Shown here: in pieces, positions 17,533 through 27,321 of the stretch
Layout: each line of letters starts with the position of its first letter
How positions within the stretch are numbered: the first letter of the stretch is position 1
NCBI RefSeq assembly: GCF_017447225.1
Contig: NZ_JAFSNZ010000036.1
Span: forward strand, 1 to 51,819
DNA length: 51,819 bases
Direction: 5' to 3'
From: Methanobrevibacter sp.
GTDB lineage: Archaea > Methanobacteriota > Methanobacteria > Methanobacteriales > Methanobacteriaceae
Program-made: the position numbers and the translations under genes
Notes under the pieces: generated by a model
Seen by the model: the letters and a program-made list of their open reading frames with translations, nothing else
Databases searched by the model: none
Told to the model about the DNA's origin: nothing

Positions 17533-18528
17533 TTATTTTTCAACAAATTCCCTAATCTTATCTTCAATTTTATATAGGGAATCAGCTTCATTGGATTTGT
17601 TGGAAGCATCCAACAATATAAATTCGGAACCTTCAACAGCTTCATGAATTGGTATTGAATCATATTCAGGAACAGAAAGGTTATTATTTTTAACACCAAT
17701 GACCAAAAGCCTGCATTTTATTTTATTTAACTGTGATGTTAAATCCAAAGACAATATGAACTCATTAGCTTTTTTCATATCAAAGATATCCCTAAATAAA
17801 CCTTCATCGCGGAAATTTTCTAAAGAGACATCTATTTCCTGAGGAGATAATGAATAAATATAATTTATTGGAAAACTCAATAAATAATGAAGCTGTGAAA
17901 GCAAAATTAATGCTTGGGACATTGATTTATGATAAACATCCTCCTGATTTTGGATTGAAGTTTCAAGTATGTTGGTTGATAGTTTAGAAAAAACATATTT
18001 AAAACCGGAATTTATATGTGAACTTGCAAAATGAATAACAAACTCCATATCTTCAGGATAATGAATAGCCCATCCTAAAGCAATAGATCCGCCAAAAGAA
18101 TAACCAAAAATACCTTTAATCTTTTTAATTTCTGGAAATTTTTCCTTTAAGAATTGTCTTTGAAAATTAACCAAATCTTCCATTTCATAAGAAGGAAAAT
18201 CATTTTTTAATTCTGAAACCGATGGGGAAAATGAGTTTGAAAAGCCCAGTGATGTGATGGAAATAATGAAATAATCCTCTTGATTGAATAATTTATCCCT
18301 GCCAAATATCTGATTAAAATCATGAATGGATGAGTAGTCATCAAAAAAACCGTGGCAGAAAAGAATTGCATTAATCATATTGCCATTTTCATCATATTTC
18401 GGAGTTCCCATACTCCCATAATCAACAACAGCATCTTCAACAATTGTGCCATCATTAAATTCAAATTTCTCAATAAAATATTGTTCATTTTTTAAGAAAT
18501 ATTTCTCTTTATCCATTTCATCTACCAT
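17533..18528 (-). CDS. Alpha/beta hydrolase, MetX-like
   Basis: 331 residues of alpha/beta-hydrolase fold related to homoserine O-acetyltransferase-like proteins. The oxyanion region AILFCHGFF, the nucleophile elbow GYSFGG and the early YGSMGTPKYD motif are clear. The late aspartate and the final catalytic histidine are not obvious: the C-terminal part reads SIPIHEAVEGSEFILLDA, and the usual GH near the end is missing (DASNKSNEADS instead). It may therefore have an altered triad. It is paralogous to the product of 18923-19926 and lies about 120 bases downstream on the same strand. Confidence 0.75.
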   Translation of the reverse strand: MVDEMDKEKYFLKNEQYFIEKFEFNDGTIVEDAVVDYGSMGTPKYDENGNMINAILFCHGFFDDYSSIHDFNQIFGRDKLFNQEDYFIISITSLGFSNSFSPSVSELKNDFPSYEMEDLVNFQRQFLKEKFPEIKKIKGIFGYSFGGSIALGWAIHYPEDMEFVIHFASSHINSGFKYVFSKLSTNILETSIQNQEDVYHKSMSQALILLSQLHYLLSFPINYIYSLSPQEIDVSLENFRDEGLFRDIFDMKKANEFILSLDLTSQLNKIKCRLLVIGVKNNNLSVPEYDSIPIHEAVEGSEFILLDASNKSNEADSLYKIEDKIREFVEK

Positions 18529-18648
18529 AAATACTGCTTAATGAATAATTGATAATAATCAATATTTATAATTTACTTAAAAAATTAGTAACAAATATGA
18601 AATATTCAACAAAACTGTTAAAAAATATCAAAAATATATGAAAAATGT

Positions 18649-18921
18649 TCATATATCTTCTAAAAAGCCAGATAAAAAAACGTTCATTTCGATTTCTTCA
18701 CGCGCTATAAAATCATCGAGCCTTATCTTGGCCACATCACTTTGAAAAGGGAAAATATCTTCAAAATACAGCCTTATTTTAATAATATCTTCATTAATTG
18801 AAGTTTCTTCATCCAGATTTTCATGGAGATATTTCATTTGATTTGACAATAATCCGCTTACTTCATAATCTATGAAGGGAATTTCAACATTTTCATCAAA
18901 ATCGGTTATTTTTACAATCAT
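18649..18921 (-). CDS. Hypothetical small acidic protein
   Basis: About 90 residues, acidic, with no recognisable domain, signal or membrane segment. I chose the ATG at 18919-18921: GGTGAG overlaps the end of the upstream hydrolase gene and serves as its ribosome binding site. A GTG at 18930 is the alternative and would overlap that gene by 8 bases. The tight coupling suggests a product made together with the MetX-like hydrolase, but there is no evidence for its role. Confidence 0.6.
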   Translation of the reverse strand: MIVKITDFDENVEIPFIDYEVSGLLSNQMKYLHENLDEETSINEDIIKIRLYFEDIFPFQSDVAKIRLDDFIAREEIEMNVFLSGFLEDI

Positions 18922-18922
18922 T

Positions 18923-19926
18923 TTACTCACCGAAATTTTTCATAAATTCGTTTAATTCATCAGCAATAGTTTCTAGTTCATTGAAGCATAAATGGCCGAG
19001 TTGGGAGTCCATTATAACAATTTGAGAGCCTTTAATCATTTCAGACATAGGGATTCCATCAAGTTCCGGTGGAAAATGAGGATCTTGAGCACAGGAAATG
19101 ATAAATGTCTTTGATTTAATCTTGTCCAAGTCATTTTCAACATCATAATTCATGCAAGCTTCATTGCAATATTTAATGTCATATACATCCAAAAATAAGC
19201 TTTCTTCACCATACTCCTCAAAATTTTGAGACAATTCGTCCTTTGGAGTTGCCCTTAATGCTTCTTTGGAAACACCAAAATTAAATTCGGCCAAACTGGC
19301 TAAGCGGATTGTTCTTTTAATGGAATCGTTTGAAATGCCATTTTCATAATTCTCATCAGAAGTGATGATTTCATTCACGAATTTGGACAGTATATAATCA
19401 TGACCTGCAACCTTGTAACTGCTTACACCAGGCATAATAAAATCTGCAAAGTCAGGGTATAATATAGCTGAAGTTAATGCAACAAAACCGCCCATGGAAT
19501 TGCCTATAATACCCAAAACATGATTGATGTTGAATTTTTCAGCCAAAAACTGCTTTTGAAAGTTAACTACATCCTCTATTGTGTAGCTTGGAAATTTATT
19601 CTTTAACCCCGTAGAAGATGGAGAACATGACCCTGGAGAACCTAAAGCAGAAATTGATATGAAGAAATATTTATTTTCATCAAAAGGAGCATTTTCATGA
19701 ATTAAAGGAAAAATCTTTTTTACAGATGTGAAATTGCCTAAAGAACCATGACAATAAACAATAGCATTAGTAATAAGATTTCCATCATATTTAGGAGTTC
19801 CAAATGTCATAAATTCAACATTCACAGTTTTTAAAACTTCACCATTTGTAAATTCAAATGAATCCATCACAAACGTTTCCCTTTTCTGTTCAAAATATTC
19901 CTCTTCACAAATTTTAAACCCACCAT
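18923..19926 (-). pseudogene. Alpha/beta hydrolase, MetX-like, with probable N-terminal frameshift
   Basis: The continuous frame (18923-19870, 315 residues from GTG) is a complete hydrolase core: TFGTPKYD, IVYCHGSLG, nucleophile GNSMGG, then aspartate (CAQDPHFPPE) and a GHLC histidine near the end. Upstream, the same frame encodes EEEYFEQKRETF, which matches the paralogue at 17533-18528 (EKYFLKNEQYF), but it has no start codon. The ATG at 19924-19926 is in another frame. One extra base in the four-base T run at 19912-19915 would join them into 334 residues, close to the paralogue's 331. Either the GTG start is used, or a base was lost by mutation or in assembly. The catalytic core is intact. 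Confidence 0.6.
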
Positions 19927-19995
19927 CTATTTTAATATCTAAAATTAATTTTTTAAAACAAAATATTTAAATTAATCTAACCAATGTAAAAAGTA

Positions 19996-20778
19996 ATGAA
20001 ATATAAAATTCTTGAAAGACCGGATTGTGAAAAAGCATTTGAATTAGTCGAAGAGGCATTACGAAAAAGAGCCACAATAATAATTTTTGCATGCTGCAAA
20101 GTGGAGTACGAAGGGCGTGCTTTAAGTCAGCTGAATTGGGGAGAACGCATAATACTAATCAAACCTGACGGATCATTTCTAATACATCAGGACAAAAAAG
20201 TAGAACCTGTAAATTGGCAGCCTCCAAAATCCAAAACCAGGCAATACCTGAAAGGAGACAGACTTATATTGGAAAGCCACAGAAGAACACCGAAAGAACT
20301 GTTAAGCGTTGAAATCAGACAAATCCAATTTATCAATTATGCGAATGTTGAAGACTTTGAAGAGCTTGAACAGGCAGGATATGAAAAGGACATGAGCGAC
20401 ATGATTATGGAAAGACCACACATTATCGAAGAAGGCTTTACTCCTAAAACAAGAGAGTACAGCGTGGAACACGGATTCATTGACATATTGGGTAAAGATA
20501 ATGATGGTAATCTGATGATTTTAGAGCTAAAAGCAAGAAAAGCAGGCGTCAGTGCAGTAAAACAACTGAAAAGATACCTGGACGATTTTGAAAATAAAGA
20601 AAATGATTATCTGAAAGAATGCAAAGCACAGAAAAAGAAAATTAGAGGCTTACTTGTGGCACCATCCCTTATGGAAGATGCTCGAGAATTGATTGAAGAG
20701 GAAGGTATTGAATTTGTAAGTGTTGAACCTCCTCGTGAATTAAAAAGAGATAAAAAAATAACATTGGATGCATTCTAA
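19996..20778 (+). CDS. nucS: Mismatch/flap endonuclease NucS (EndoMS)
   Basis: 260-residue NucS (formerly DUF91). It binds PCNA and cleaves both strands at mismatches, or branched DNA, and is thought to replace MutS-MutL repair in many archaea. The N-terminal beta domain has NWGERIILIKPDGSFLIHQ. The RecB-like nuclease domain has D163, E177, K179 and Q190 (GFIDIL, LELKARKAG, VKQLKRY). The C-terminal ITLDAF resembles a PCNA-binding tail. A TATA-like AAATATTTAAATT at about 19961-19973 is near 28 bases upstream, so the message may be leaderless. Confidence 0.94.
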   Translation: MKYKILERPDCEKAFELVEEALRKRATIIIFACCKVEYEGRALSQLNWGERIILIKPDGSFLIHQDKKVEPVNWQPPKSKTRQYLKGDRLILESHRRTPKELLSVEIRQIQFINYANVEDFEELEQAGYEKDMSDMIMERPHIIEEGFTPKTREYSVEHGFIDILGKDNDGNLMILELKARKAGVSAVKQLKRYLDDFENKENDYLKECKAQKKKIRGLLVAPSLMEDARELIEEEGIEFVSVEPPRELKRDKKITLDAF

Positions 20779-21257
20779 TTCAAGACCGCATCGTCAATTC
20801 TTTTCATTTCATCTTCATAATATTTCTTAGTGTGTTCATTTGCAGGAATTGATGTGGTGAGATGACATTCCTTTTCCAATTTGTAAATTAAATAATTTTC
20901 ATCATCAAGGTCTATTGTTGAATCTTCATCCAGCAATTCCAAATTATCCAATTCATAAATGATATCATCAAATTCCTTTTGTTCCAATTCAATGACATCA
21001 TCCAATTCCATTTCCTGAATTTTAGGATTTAATTGAAATGCAATTGCTACAAATCCATTCACTGTTTTATTTGAAATGTCAAATTGTGATTTTCTAATTT
21101 CATCCATACTAAATTTAATATGAGTTATAGTTGATTTAGTTACTGGGATTTCTTTTGATAAGCCTATTTGATTGATTTCATATGAATTTTTCCAATTTCC
21201 AAGTTTATAAACTGCATAATTTATATCATTAACATTAATTTTTTTATCATCAGACAT
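20775..21257 (-). CDS. Hypothetical acidic protein
   Basis: About 160 residues, acidic. The pattern near residue 8 (INDINYAVYKLGNWKNSYEINQIGL-like) recurs in spirit near the C-terminus. No catalytic motif or membrane segment is visible. I chose the ATG at 21255-21257 because GAGTGAT lies just upstream; a GTG three codons earlier would use part of that site. Its end overlaps the convergent nucS by four bases. Confidence 0.6.
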   Translation of the reverse strand: MSDDKKINVNDINYAVYKLGNWKNSYEINQIGLSKEIPVTKSTITHIKFSMDEIRKSQFDISNKTVNGFVAIAFQLNPKIQEMELDDVIELEQKEFDDIIYELDNLELLDEDSTIDLDDENYLIYKLEKECHLTTSIPANEHTKKYYEDEMKRIDDAVLN

Positions 21258-21340
21258 TTGAATCACTCTTACTATTATATTATAATCATTTACTTTAAAT
21301 AATATAAGTAATAAAACTAAATTTTAATGGAGGTTAATCT

Positions 21341-22033
21341 GTGAAAAAATGTCCTGAATGTGGAAATCCTAGTTATGATGGTGCTCCAGTTTGTGGAAAT
21401 TGCGGTTATAAATTTCCCAAACCTAAAGTAAAAGCTATTAGAGAAGAGGATATCTTCGAAGACAGACCAATAATAAATAAAAATGGAAATGAACCAAGTA
21501 CATTACAAATTTTAAAAGACAATAAACTTGTTATTGGTGCCATTTTACTTATAACAATTATAGTGATTGGTATAATTATAGCTACAGGACCAGCTACCGA
21601 AACATCAACTAGTGTTGATGGAGCTCAAAAATATTCAAACGCTGGCGTTTCATTCACATATCCATCAGATTGGAGTGAAACAAATGGAAGCGATGAATTA
21701 CACGAAGATGCAATCTTCTTTGAAGGTAGCAATGGTACTTTTATTGAGTATTACACTGTTTCTAGTGAATTTTCATCAATATATGAAATAAATAGTCAGA
21801 GAATTAGTTCTGCTCAAGAAAATGGAGATTACATAAATACAATTCAAACAATTCAATTAGATGGAAAAAATACGTCTGATGTTGTCTTAGAAAACTACGA
21901 TGGTAGTTATACAAGATATGTATCATTATTATCTAATGGTAATTTATATGTATTGAAATTTAATGGAAACACATTAGATTCTGTTACATCTAATGAAACT
22001 GAAGCTGTATTACAATCTATACATATTGAATAG
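21341..22033 (+). CDS. Membrane-anchored zinc-ribbon protein with PsbP-like outer domain
   Basis: 230 residues starting with GTG at 21341, preceded by a strong GGAGGTT. Cysteines 4, 7, 18 and 21 (CPECG, CGNCG) form an N-terminal zinc ribbon, followed by a short linker and one membrane helix (about residues 62-84). The rest faces out and begins YSNAGVSFTYPSDWSE, the typical opening of PsbP-related or lipoprotein-like extracytoplasmic domains in methanogens. It is probably anchored with the ribbon inside. The function is unknown. Confidence 0.75.
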   Translation: MKKCPECGNPSYDGAPVCGNCGYKFPKPKVKAIREEDIFEDRPIINKNGNEPSTLQILKDNKLVIGAILLITIIVIGIIIATGPATETSTSVDGAQKYSNAGVSFTYPSDWSETNGSDELHEDAIFFEGSNGTFIEYYTVSSEFSSIYEINSQRISSAQENGDYINTIQTIQLDGKNTSDVVLENYDGSYTRYVSLLSNGNLYVLKFNGNTLDSVTSNETEAVLQSIHIE

Positions 22034-22075
22034 TATGAATACTTTCATACTTTCAATTTAATTTTTAAGCATAAT

Positions 22076-22903
22076 ATGACTAAAATAAAGATAGCTTTAT
22101 GTCAAATGAATGTTATTGACAATAAGCAGGAAAATATTTTAAAAGCAACTTCGATGATTAATGAAGCTGCTAGTTTCGATTCTGATTTTGTTGTTCTTCC
22201 AGAAATGTTCAATTGTCCTTATTCTAATGAAAAATTCATTGAATATGCTGAAGAAGAAAAATTAAGTTCTACTTTAGATATTATTTCTAAACTAGCCAAA
22301 AAAAATGAAATTTATATTTTAGCCGGATCAATTCCTGAAAAAGAGAATTCGAAAATATACAATACAAGCTATCTCTTTGACAGGAAAGGAAAAATAATTG
22401 CAAAACACAGAAAGATGCATCTTTTTGATGTGGATGTTAAAGACGGAATCTATTTTAAGGAATCAGATACATTAACACCAGGCAATGAATTCAATGTTGC
22501 TGAAACAGAATTTTCTAAAATAGGTATGGGAATATGCTATGATGTCAGATTTCCGCAATTAGCCCAAATAAATGTTAAAAAAGGCGCTGAAATTTTATTC
22601 TATCCAGGTGCGTTCAATATGACAACCGGCCCTGCACATTGGGAATTGCTGTTTAGATCAAGAGCTTTGGATAATCAGGTATTTTGCATAGGCGTTGCCC
22701 CTGCATTGAATGAAGATGCTGATTATCACAGCTACGGCCATTCAATTGCTGTAAATCCTTGGGGAGAAGTAATTTGTCAGCTAGAATATGGGGAAGAATT
22801 AAAAATTATAGAAATAGACTTGGATGAAATAAAAAAAGTTAGGGAAGAAATCCCTGTTTTAAAAAATAAAAGAAATGATTTATATGAAATAATCGAAAAA
22901 TAA
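22076..22903 (+). CDS. Nitrilase-superfamily amidohydrolase (omega-amidase like)
   Basis: 275 residues of the carbon-nitrogen hydrolase fold. The catalytic triad is complete: E43 (LPEMFNCPY), K113 (HRKMHLFD) and C154 (GICYDVRFPQLA). The overall motif set (LPGNEF-like TPGNEFN, RSRALDNQVF, HSYGHSIAVNPWGEV) is closest to the omega-amidase/Nit2 branch, which deaminates alpha-ketoglutaramate and similar amides. The substrate assignment is inference. It follows the zinc-ribbon gene by 42 bases and ends against the HEAT gene. Confidence 0.88.
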   Translation: MTKIKIALCQMNVIDNKQENILKATSMINEAASFDSDFVVLPEMFNCPYSNEKFIEYAEEEKLSSTLDIISKLAKKNEIYILAGSIPEKENSKIYNTSYLFDRKGKIIAKHRKMHLFDVDVKDGIYFKESDTLTPGNEFNVAETEFSKIGMGICYDVRFPQLAQINVKKGAEILFYPGAFNMTTGPAHWELLFRSRALDNQVFCIGVAPALNEDADYHSYGHSIAVNPWGEVICQLEYGEELKIIEIDLDEIKKVREEIPVLKNKRNDLYEIIEK

Positions 22904-22918
22904 TTATCTCATTTTTTC
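22895..22918. terminator. AT-rich stem spanning two convergent stops
   Basis: GAAAAAT (22895-22901) can pair with ATTTTTTC (22911-22918), with a wobble or bulge at the base. Both stop codons (22901-22906) fall at the stem edge or in the loop. It is weak because it is nearly all A-T, but it matches the design at other convergent junctions here. Confidence 0.3.
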
Positions 22919-23755
22919 CAATCTTTTAACAAACCAGTCTTCTTTTCCCGGTTTTTTCTCGGACAATACTTCAATAGCCTTTTCAAGAACAGCTATTTCA
23001 TTGTCATCCTGACGCAATTTTCTATATAAAACAGCTAATCTTTTATATGGAGCGTCCTTATCAGTTCCGGAATCGACATATTTTTCATATTCTTTGATTG
23101 CTTTTTGAGGATTGGTCTTTTCCATTTCTTTAATAGTTTTCATTGGAATTGTACTTGATACAACTTTGCCTTCAGCTTTTGCCTTTTGAATCTTTTCAGC
23201 TTTTTTAATTGCCTTATTACATGATTTTTTGAAGTCTTTTTCAGATTCGGCACGTCTGGCTTTTTTGATTAAGTCAATGGATTCATCGGATGCCAAATCA
23301 GCACAGGCATAAATTGTTGCTAATTTTACACCCCAATCTTCATCATCCAGACCTTTGGCAATTGTATCCAATTCCCCGTGAGCCTGAAGTTCGCCTAAAG
23401 CACGGATTGATACCTTCCTAACACCAAAATCTTCATCGCTTACTGCTTCGGCAAATAGAGGAATAGCTTTTTCATTATTAGTTTCTTTTAAAGCGAATGC
23501 TAAAAATCTTTTATTTTTTCCTGTTTCAGATGTGAATTTAGAAACTAATCTATCGAATGCGACATTGCCCATATTTCCTAAAATTTCAGCAGCTTTAAAT
23601 CTAACCTGTGCATTTTCATCAGTTGTAGCTTCAATTAACGGATCAATAGCTTCTTCATCAGTTACACCAATTAATGATTCAATGGCTTCTTTTCTAATAC
23701 TTACATCTTCATTTTGAAGATTTTCTATCGCTTCAGTCATTGTTAGATTAGACAT
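22904..23755 (-). CDS. HEAT-repeat protein
   Basis: 283 residues. The first 160 are about five HEAT/PBS-lyase-type repeats of roughly 30 residues, each with a D-x-x-V-R-x-x-A or similar core (NEDVSIRKEAIESLI, DENAQVRFKAAEILG, DEDFGVRKVSIRALG, DEDWGVKLATIYACA). The remainder is basic, then a TPR-like helical end with KEYEKYVDSG and LAVLYRKLR. It is probably a scaffold for protein binding. It is divergent from the Lhr-type helicase with an 81-base shared promoter region. Confidence 0.85.
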   Translation of the reverse strand: MSNLTMTEAIENLQNEDVSIRKEAIESLIGVTDEEAIDPLIEATTDENAQVRFKAAEILGNMGNVAFDRLVSKFTSETGKNKRFLAFALKETNNEKAIPLFAEAVSDEDFGVRKVSIRALGELQAHGELDTIAKGLDDEDWGVKLATIYACADLASDESIDLIKKARRAESEKDFKKSCNKAIKKAEKIQKAKAEGKVVSSTIPMKTIKEMEKTNPQKAIKEYEKYVDSGTDKDAPYKRLAVLYRKLRQDDNEIAVLEKAIEVLSEKKPGKEDWFVKRLEKMR

Positions 23756-23836
23756 TTATATAACCTCTAATGTTAATATATTAAAATATTAGATTTTGTA
23801 AATATATAATCTTTTAAGAAAAGGATTGCTGATAAT

Positions 23837-26434
23837 ATGATTCAGGAGCAGACTAAAAATTATTCAAAAAAAGAGATTTATAAAACCCTCCACCCATGGG
23901 TTAGAAAATGGTTTGACTCCAAATTTGAAGATTTTACTCCTGCTCAGAAAAAATCAATCGTCGAAATCCATAAGAAGAATAATGTATTGGTTTCATCACC
24001 GACAGGCTCCGGGAAAACATTGACTGCATTTTTATCAGTCATCAGCGAGCTTACAGCATTATCCGAAAAGGGAAAACTTGAAGATAAAGTTTATTGTATT
24101 TATATCTCCCCATTAAAGGCACTGGACAATGATATTGAAAAAAACCTGGATGAACCTTTAGAGGAGATAGAAAAACTTTCCGGGAAAAAATTGGGCATCA
24201 GAAAAGCCGTGAGAACCGGAGACACCACACAATACCAAAGACAGAAGATGCTTAAAGTACCTCCGCACATTCTCATTACAACACCGGAAACATTATCAAT
24301 TCTTCTTGTAGCACCAAAGTTTAGAGAAAAATTAAGTCATGTGAAATACGTGATTATTGACGAGATACATTCTCTTGCTGAAAACAAACGGGGTGTTCAT
24401 TTAAGTTTATCCCTTGAGAGACTGCAGCATCTGGTTGGTGGCTTTACAAGAATAGGGCTTTCTGCTACAGTCAGTCCCATTGAAGAAGTTGCAAAATTTT
24501 TAGTGGGATATGAATATGGTGTTGAAAGGAACTGCAGCATAGTTAACATAAACTATCTCAAGGAACTGGATATGGAAGTGATGTGTCCTGTCAGCGACAT
24601 TACAATAGCTGATGAAGAGGATACCCGTTTAGGATTATACAGCTTGCTTGATGATTTAATCCAGGAAAACAAAACAACACTGATTTTTACAAATACCCGT
24701 AGCGGAACAGAAAGATTTGTCTATAACCTCAAAAAAATGTTTCCAATGAATTACAACAGCGAAAACATCATGGCACACCATTCATCCCTTTCCAAAGAAG
24801 TCAGACTGGAAACTGAAAATAAACTGAAAGAGGGTGAGCTGAAAGCGGTCGTATCATCAACATCCCTTGAATTAGGTATTGATATCGGATACATTGACTT
24901 GGTTGTACTTGTTAATTCCCCAAAATCCGTATCAAGAGCCCTTCAAAGAATAGGCAGAAGCGGACATAAGCTGCATGAAAAGTCAAGAGGAAAAATCATC
25001 GTGACGGACAGAGATGATCTGGTGGAATGTTCTGTTCTTTTGAAAAATGCCAAGGAAGGCAAAATAGACAGGATTCAGATTCCGACAAACTGTCTGGATG
25101 TTTTGGCACAGCATATCTACGGAATGGGAATCGAAAATCCCTGGGATATTGACTATGCATATGATGTTATCCGCAAAAGCTATTGCTATAAAGATTTAAG
25201 CAGAGATGACTATGAGGACGTTCTGAGCTATTTGGCCGGAGAATACGGTGCACTTGAAGAAAGATACGTTTATGCAAAAATATGGATTGATTATAATGAA
25301 AATACCTTCGGCAAGAGAGGAAAATTAGCCAGAATGCTTTATTCAACAAATATCGGAACTATTCCCGACAGTTCAGGGGTTTTGGTTAAATGTGATGGTG
25401 AAACTGTAGGTAAAATTGAAGCGGAATTCATGGAAAGACTTAAAAAGGGTGATACTTTTGTTTTAGGTGGAAACACTTACAGATTCAATTACGGCAAAGG
25501 AATGACAATTAATGTCAGTCCATCCAGTGGACCGCCAACGATACCCTCATGGTTTTCACAGCAGCTGCCATTGTCCTTTGATTTGGCAATGGACATACAG
25601 CGATTTAGGGCACATATGGATTCAATGTTTCAATACAGAAGAAGCAAGGAAGACATAATGGAATTCATCTACGATTATCTCTATGTTGACGACTTTGCGG
25701 CAAATTCCATTTATGAATATTTTGTCGAACAGTTCAAGTATGCTCAGATACCGAGCAACAGAAAATTACTGATTGAATATTACCGTGGTTTTGGTGACAG
25801 ACGCTTTGTAATATTTCACAGTTTATTCGGAAGAAAGGTAAATGATGCGCTCTCCCGTGCAGTAGCTTACCTTGTGGCAAGAAGATACAATATGAATGTT
25901 ACAATATCCATATCAGACAATGGATTTTACTTGAGTTCCGACAGTAAAATTGGCGGACTGGAATCATTTAAGGAATTAACTCCTGAAAACTTCAAGCCGA
26001 TACTTACACAGTCCCTTGAAAAAACAGAAACCCTGGCAAGCAGATTCAGGCATTGCGCCGGAAGGTCACTGATGACTTTAAGGAAATACAAAGGCGAATC
26101 CAAATCAGTAGGCCGCCAGCAGGTGCGTGGAAAGATATTGCTTAAATTCGTGCGGGAAATGGATGAGAATTTCCCTATTTTAAAGGAAGCTAAAAGAGAA
26201 TCACTGGAAGATTATATGGATGTTGAAAATGCTCAAAAAGTAATAGAATGGATTGCCTCAGAAGAAATGGAAATAAAAACAATCAATACTGTAATACCAA
26301 CCCCATTTGCTTTTAATTTAGTTTCTCAAGGATATCTTGATGTATTGAACCAGAATGACCGTGCAGAATTTACAAAAAGAATGCATCTGGCAGTGCTTGA
26401 AAAAATTAAAGACAAATTATCGGATATCTATTAA
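23837..26434 (+). CDS. Lhr-type DEAD/DEAH superfamily 2 helicase
   Basis: 865 residues with the Lhr-core arrangement: RecA1 with Walker [10 protein letters not shown] (residues 53-61) and a DEIH box ([15 protein letters not shown]), SAT motif GLSATVSP, and RecA2 with [23 protein letters not shown] and QRIGRSGH. These are followed by a winged-helix region and a large C-terminal beta and helical domain that ends in the NRRVYH-like tail region. Archaeal Lhr proteins unwind forked DNA and are linked to repair. The genes nearby include nucS, but no operon connects them. The start ATG has a weak upstream ribosome site. Confidence 0.93.
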   Translation: MIQEQTKNYSKKEIYKTLHPWVRKWFDSKFEDFTPAQKKSIVEIHKKNNVLVSSPTGSGKTLTAFLSVISELTALSEKGKLEDKVYCIYISPLKALDNDIEKNLDEPLEEIEKLSGKKLGIRKAVRTGDTTQYQRQKMLKVPPHILITTPETLSILLVAPKFREKLSHVKYVIIDEIHSLAENKRGVHLSLSLERLQHLVGGFTRIGLSATVSPIEEVAKFLVGYEYGVERNCSIVNINYLKELDMEVMCPVSDITIADEEDTRLGLYSLLDDLIQENKTTLIFTNTRSGTERFVYNLKKMFPMNYNSENIMAHHSSLSKEVRLETENKLKEGELKAVVSSTSLELGIDIGYIDLVVLVNSPKSVSRALQRIGRSGHKLHEKSRGKIIVTDRDDLVECSVLLKNAKEGKIDRIQIPTNCLDVLAQHIYGMGIENPWDIDYAYDVIRKSYCYKDLSRDDYEDVLSYLAGEYGALEERYVYAKIWIDYNENTFGKRGKLARMLYSTNIGTIPDSSGVLVKCDGETVGKIEAEFMERLKKGDTFVLGGNTYRFNYGKGMTINVSPSSGPPTIPSWFSQQLPLSFDLAMDIQRFRAHMDSMFQYRRSKEDIMEFIYDYLYVDDFAANSIYEYFVEQFKYAQIPSNRKLLIEYYRGFGDRRFVIFHSLFGRKVNDALSRAVAYLVARRYNMNVTISISDNGFYLSSDSKIGGLESFKELTPENFKPILTQSLEKTETLASRFRHCAGRSLMTLRKYKGESKSVGRQQVRGKILLKFVREMDENFPILKEAKRESLEDYMDVENAQKVIEWIASEEMEIKTINTVIPTPFAFNLVSQGYLDVLNQNDRAEFTKRMHLAVLEKIKDKLSDIY

Positions 26435-26509
26435 TCAAAAATCATATTTAAAAGATGAATATATAAATTAATGTAGTTAAAAAAATAATTTCATTAAAAA
26501 GGTGAAATA

Positions 26510-26884
26510 ATGACTAAATGGAGTGCAGTGATTATAGGTTTTATATTAACCGTTATGGTAAGGGCATTTATTCCACATTATGAGTTCATCGGATTACTTG
26601 TTGTAGGATTCATTGTAGGTTACATTGCACACTCAGGAACCCTTGGAGGACTGTGGAATGCTGCTGTTGCAGGTGCTTTAGGCACAATAATAACTGCAAT
26701 AATATTTATTTTTATGGCAACATTTGGTGGAAGTTTAACTGGAATCTTTGGAGGGCTAGTCGGATTTACCGTATCCGGAGTAGCAAGTTTGATAGAAGTT
26801 GTAAAACAACTGATTTATTATGCAATAGTAATGGGAATTACTGGAGCGGCAGGAGGATTTTTCAATTCAAGAAATAAGGAGTAA
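26510..26884 (+). CDS. Small membrane protein (DUF5518-like)
   Basis: 124 residues with about four hydrophobic segments rich in glycine and alanine (VGFIVGYIAHSGTLGG, AAVAGALGTIITAIIFIFM, GIFGGLVGFTVSG). This glycine-zipper pattern is typical of the DUF5518 family common in methanogens and haloarchaea. The function is unknown. The start has AAAGGTGA seven bases upstream, and a TATA box (GAATATATAAAT) at about 26456-26467. It is followed 5 bases later by another small membrane protein gene. Confidence 0.7.
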   Translation: MTKWSAVIIGFILTVMVRAFIPHYEFIGLLVVGFIVGYIAHSGTLGGLWNAAVAGALGTIITAIIFIFMATFGGSLTGIFGGLVGFTVSGVASLIEVVKQLIYYAIVMGITGAAGGFFNSRNKE

Positions 26885-26889
26885 ATAAT

Positions 26890-27303
26890 ATGGCATTAAA
26901 AGGGGATATTGATTGGAAAGCATTAATTATAGGTGCTGCGGCATCAGCAGCAATGGTAATTATAGGATCTTATGGATATGACTGGGCATACCTTTTCGCA
27001 TCCATCGGTTTATTATATGTCGGATACACGGCAATCAACATAAAATATGGTGCTATTCTCGGTGCATTAGCTTCCACACCAATTGTATATCTGATGTTTC
27101 AGGGAGCACTCGGAGAATTCAGCGGAGAGTTCTTTACATCACCTACAGGAACAGTCAGTGTTGTAGTACTCATTCTTCTTATAGGTGCATTAATCGGATT
27201 TGTTGGTGCATGGGCAAAAAGAGACCGTGTAAAAGCAAAGGAAGAGTACGAAAAAAAACAGAAAATTGGTAAAAATAAAAATAAAAAGAAAAATAATAAC
27301 TAA
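26890..27303 (+). CDS. Small membrane protein with basic tail
   Basis: 137 residues with four hydrophobic segments (about residues 10-30, 33-50, 52-72 and 88-108) and a lysine- and asparagine-rich C-terminus (KKQKIGKNKNKKK) likely on the cytoplasmic side. It is preceded by AAGGAG at the end of the upstream gene. The family is not recognised. It probably functions with the preceding small membrane protein, since they are co-transcribed. Confidence 0.65.
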   Translation: MALKGDIDWKALIIGAAASAAMVIIGSYGYDWAYLFASIGLLYVGYTAINIKYGAILGALASTPIVYLMFQGALGEFSGEFFTSPTGTVSVVVLILLIGALIGFVGAWAKRDRVKAKEEYEKKQKIGKNKNKKKNNN

Positions 27304-27321
27304 AATTATGTTATTATTTTT
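27289..27321. terminator. 12-base perfect stem-loop over two stop codons
   Basis: AAAAATAATAAC (27289-27300) is exactly complementary to GTTATTATTTTT (27310-27321), with a 9-base loop. The loop contains the stop of the upstream membrane protein (27301-27303) and that of purP (27306-27308). The arms themselves encode the last residues of both proteins. It is a likely bidirectional terminator. Confidence 0.6.
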
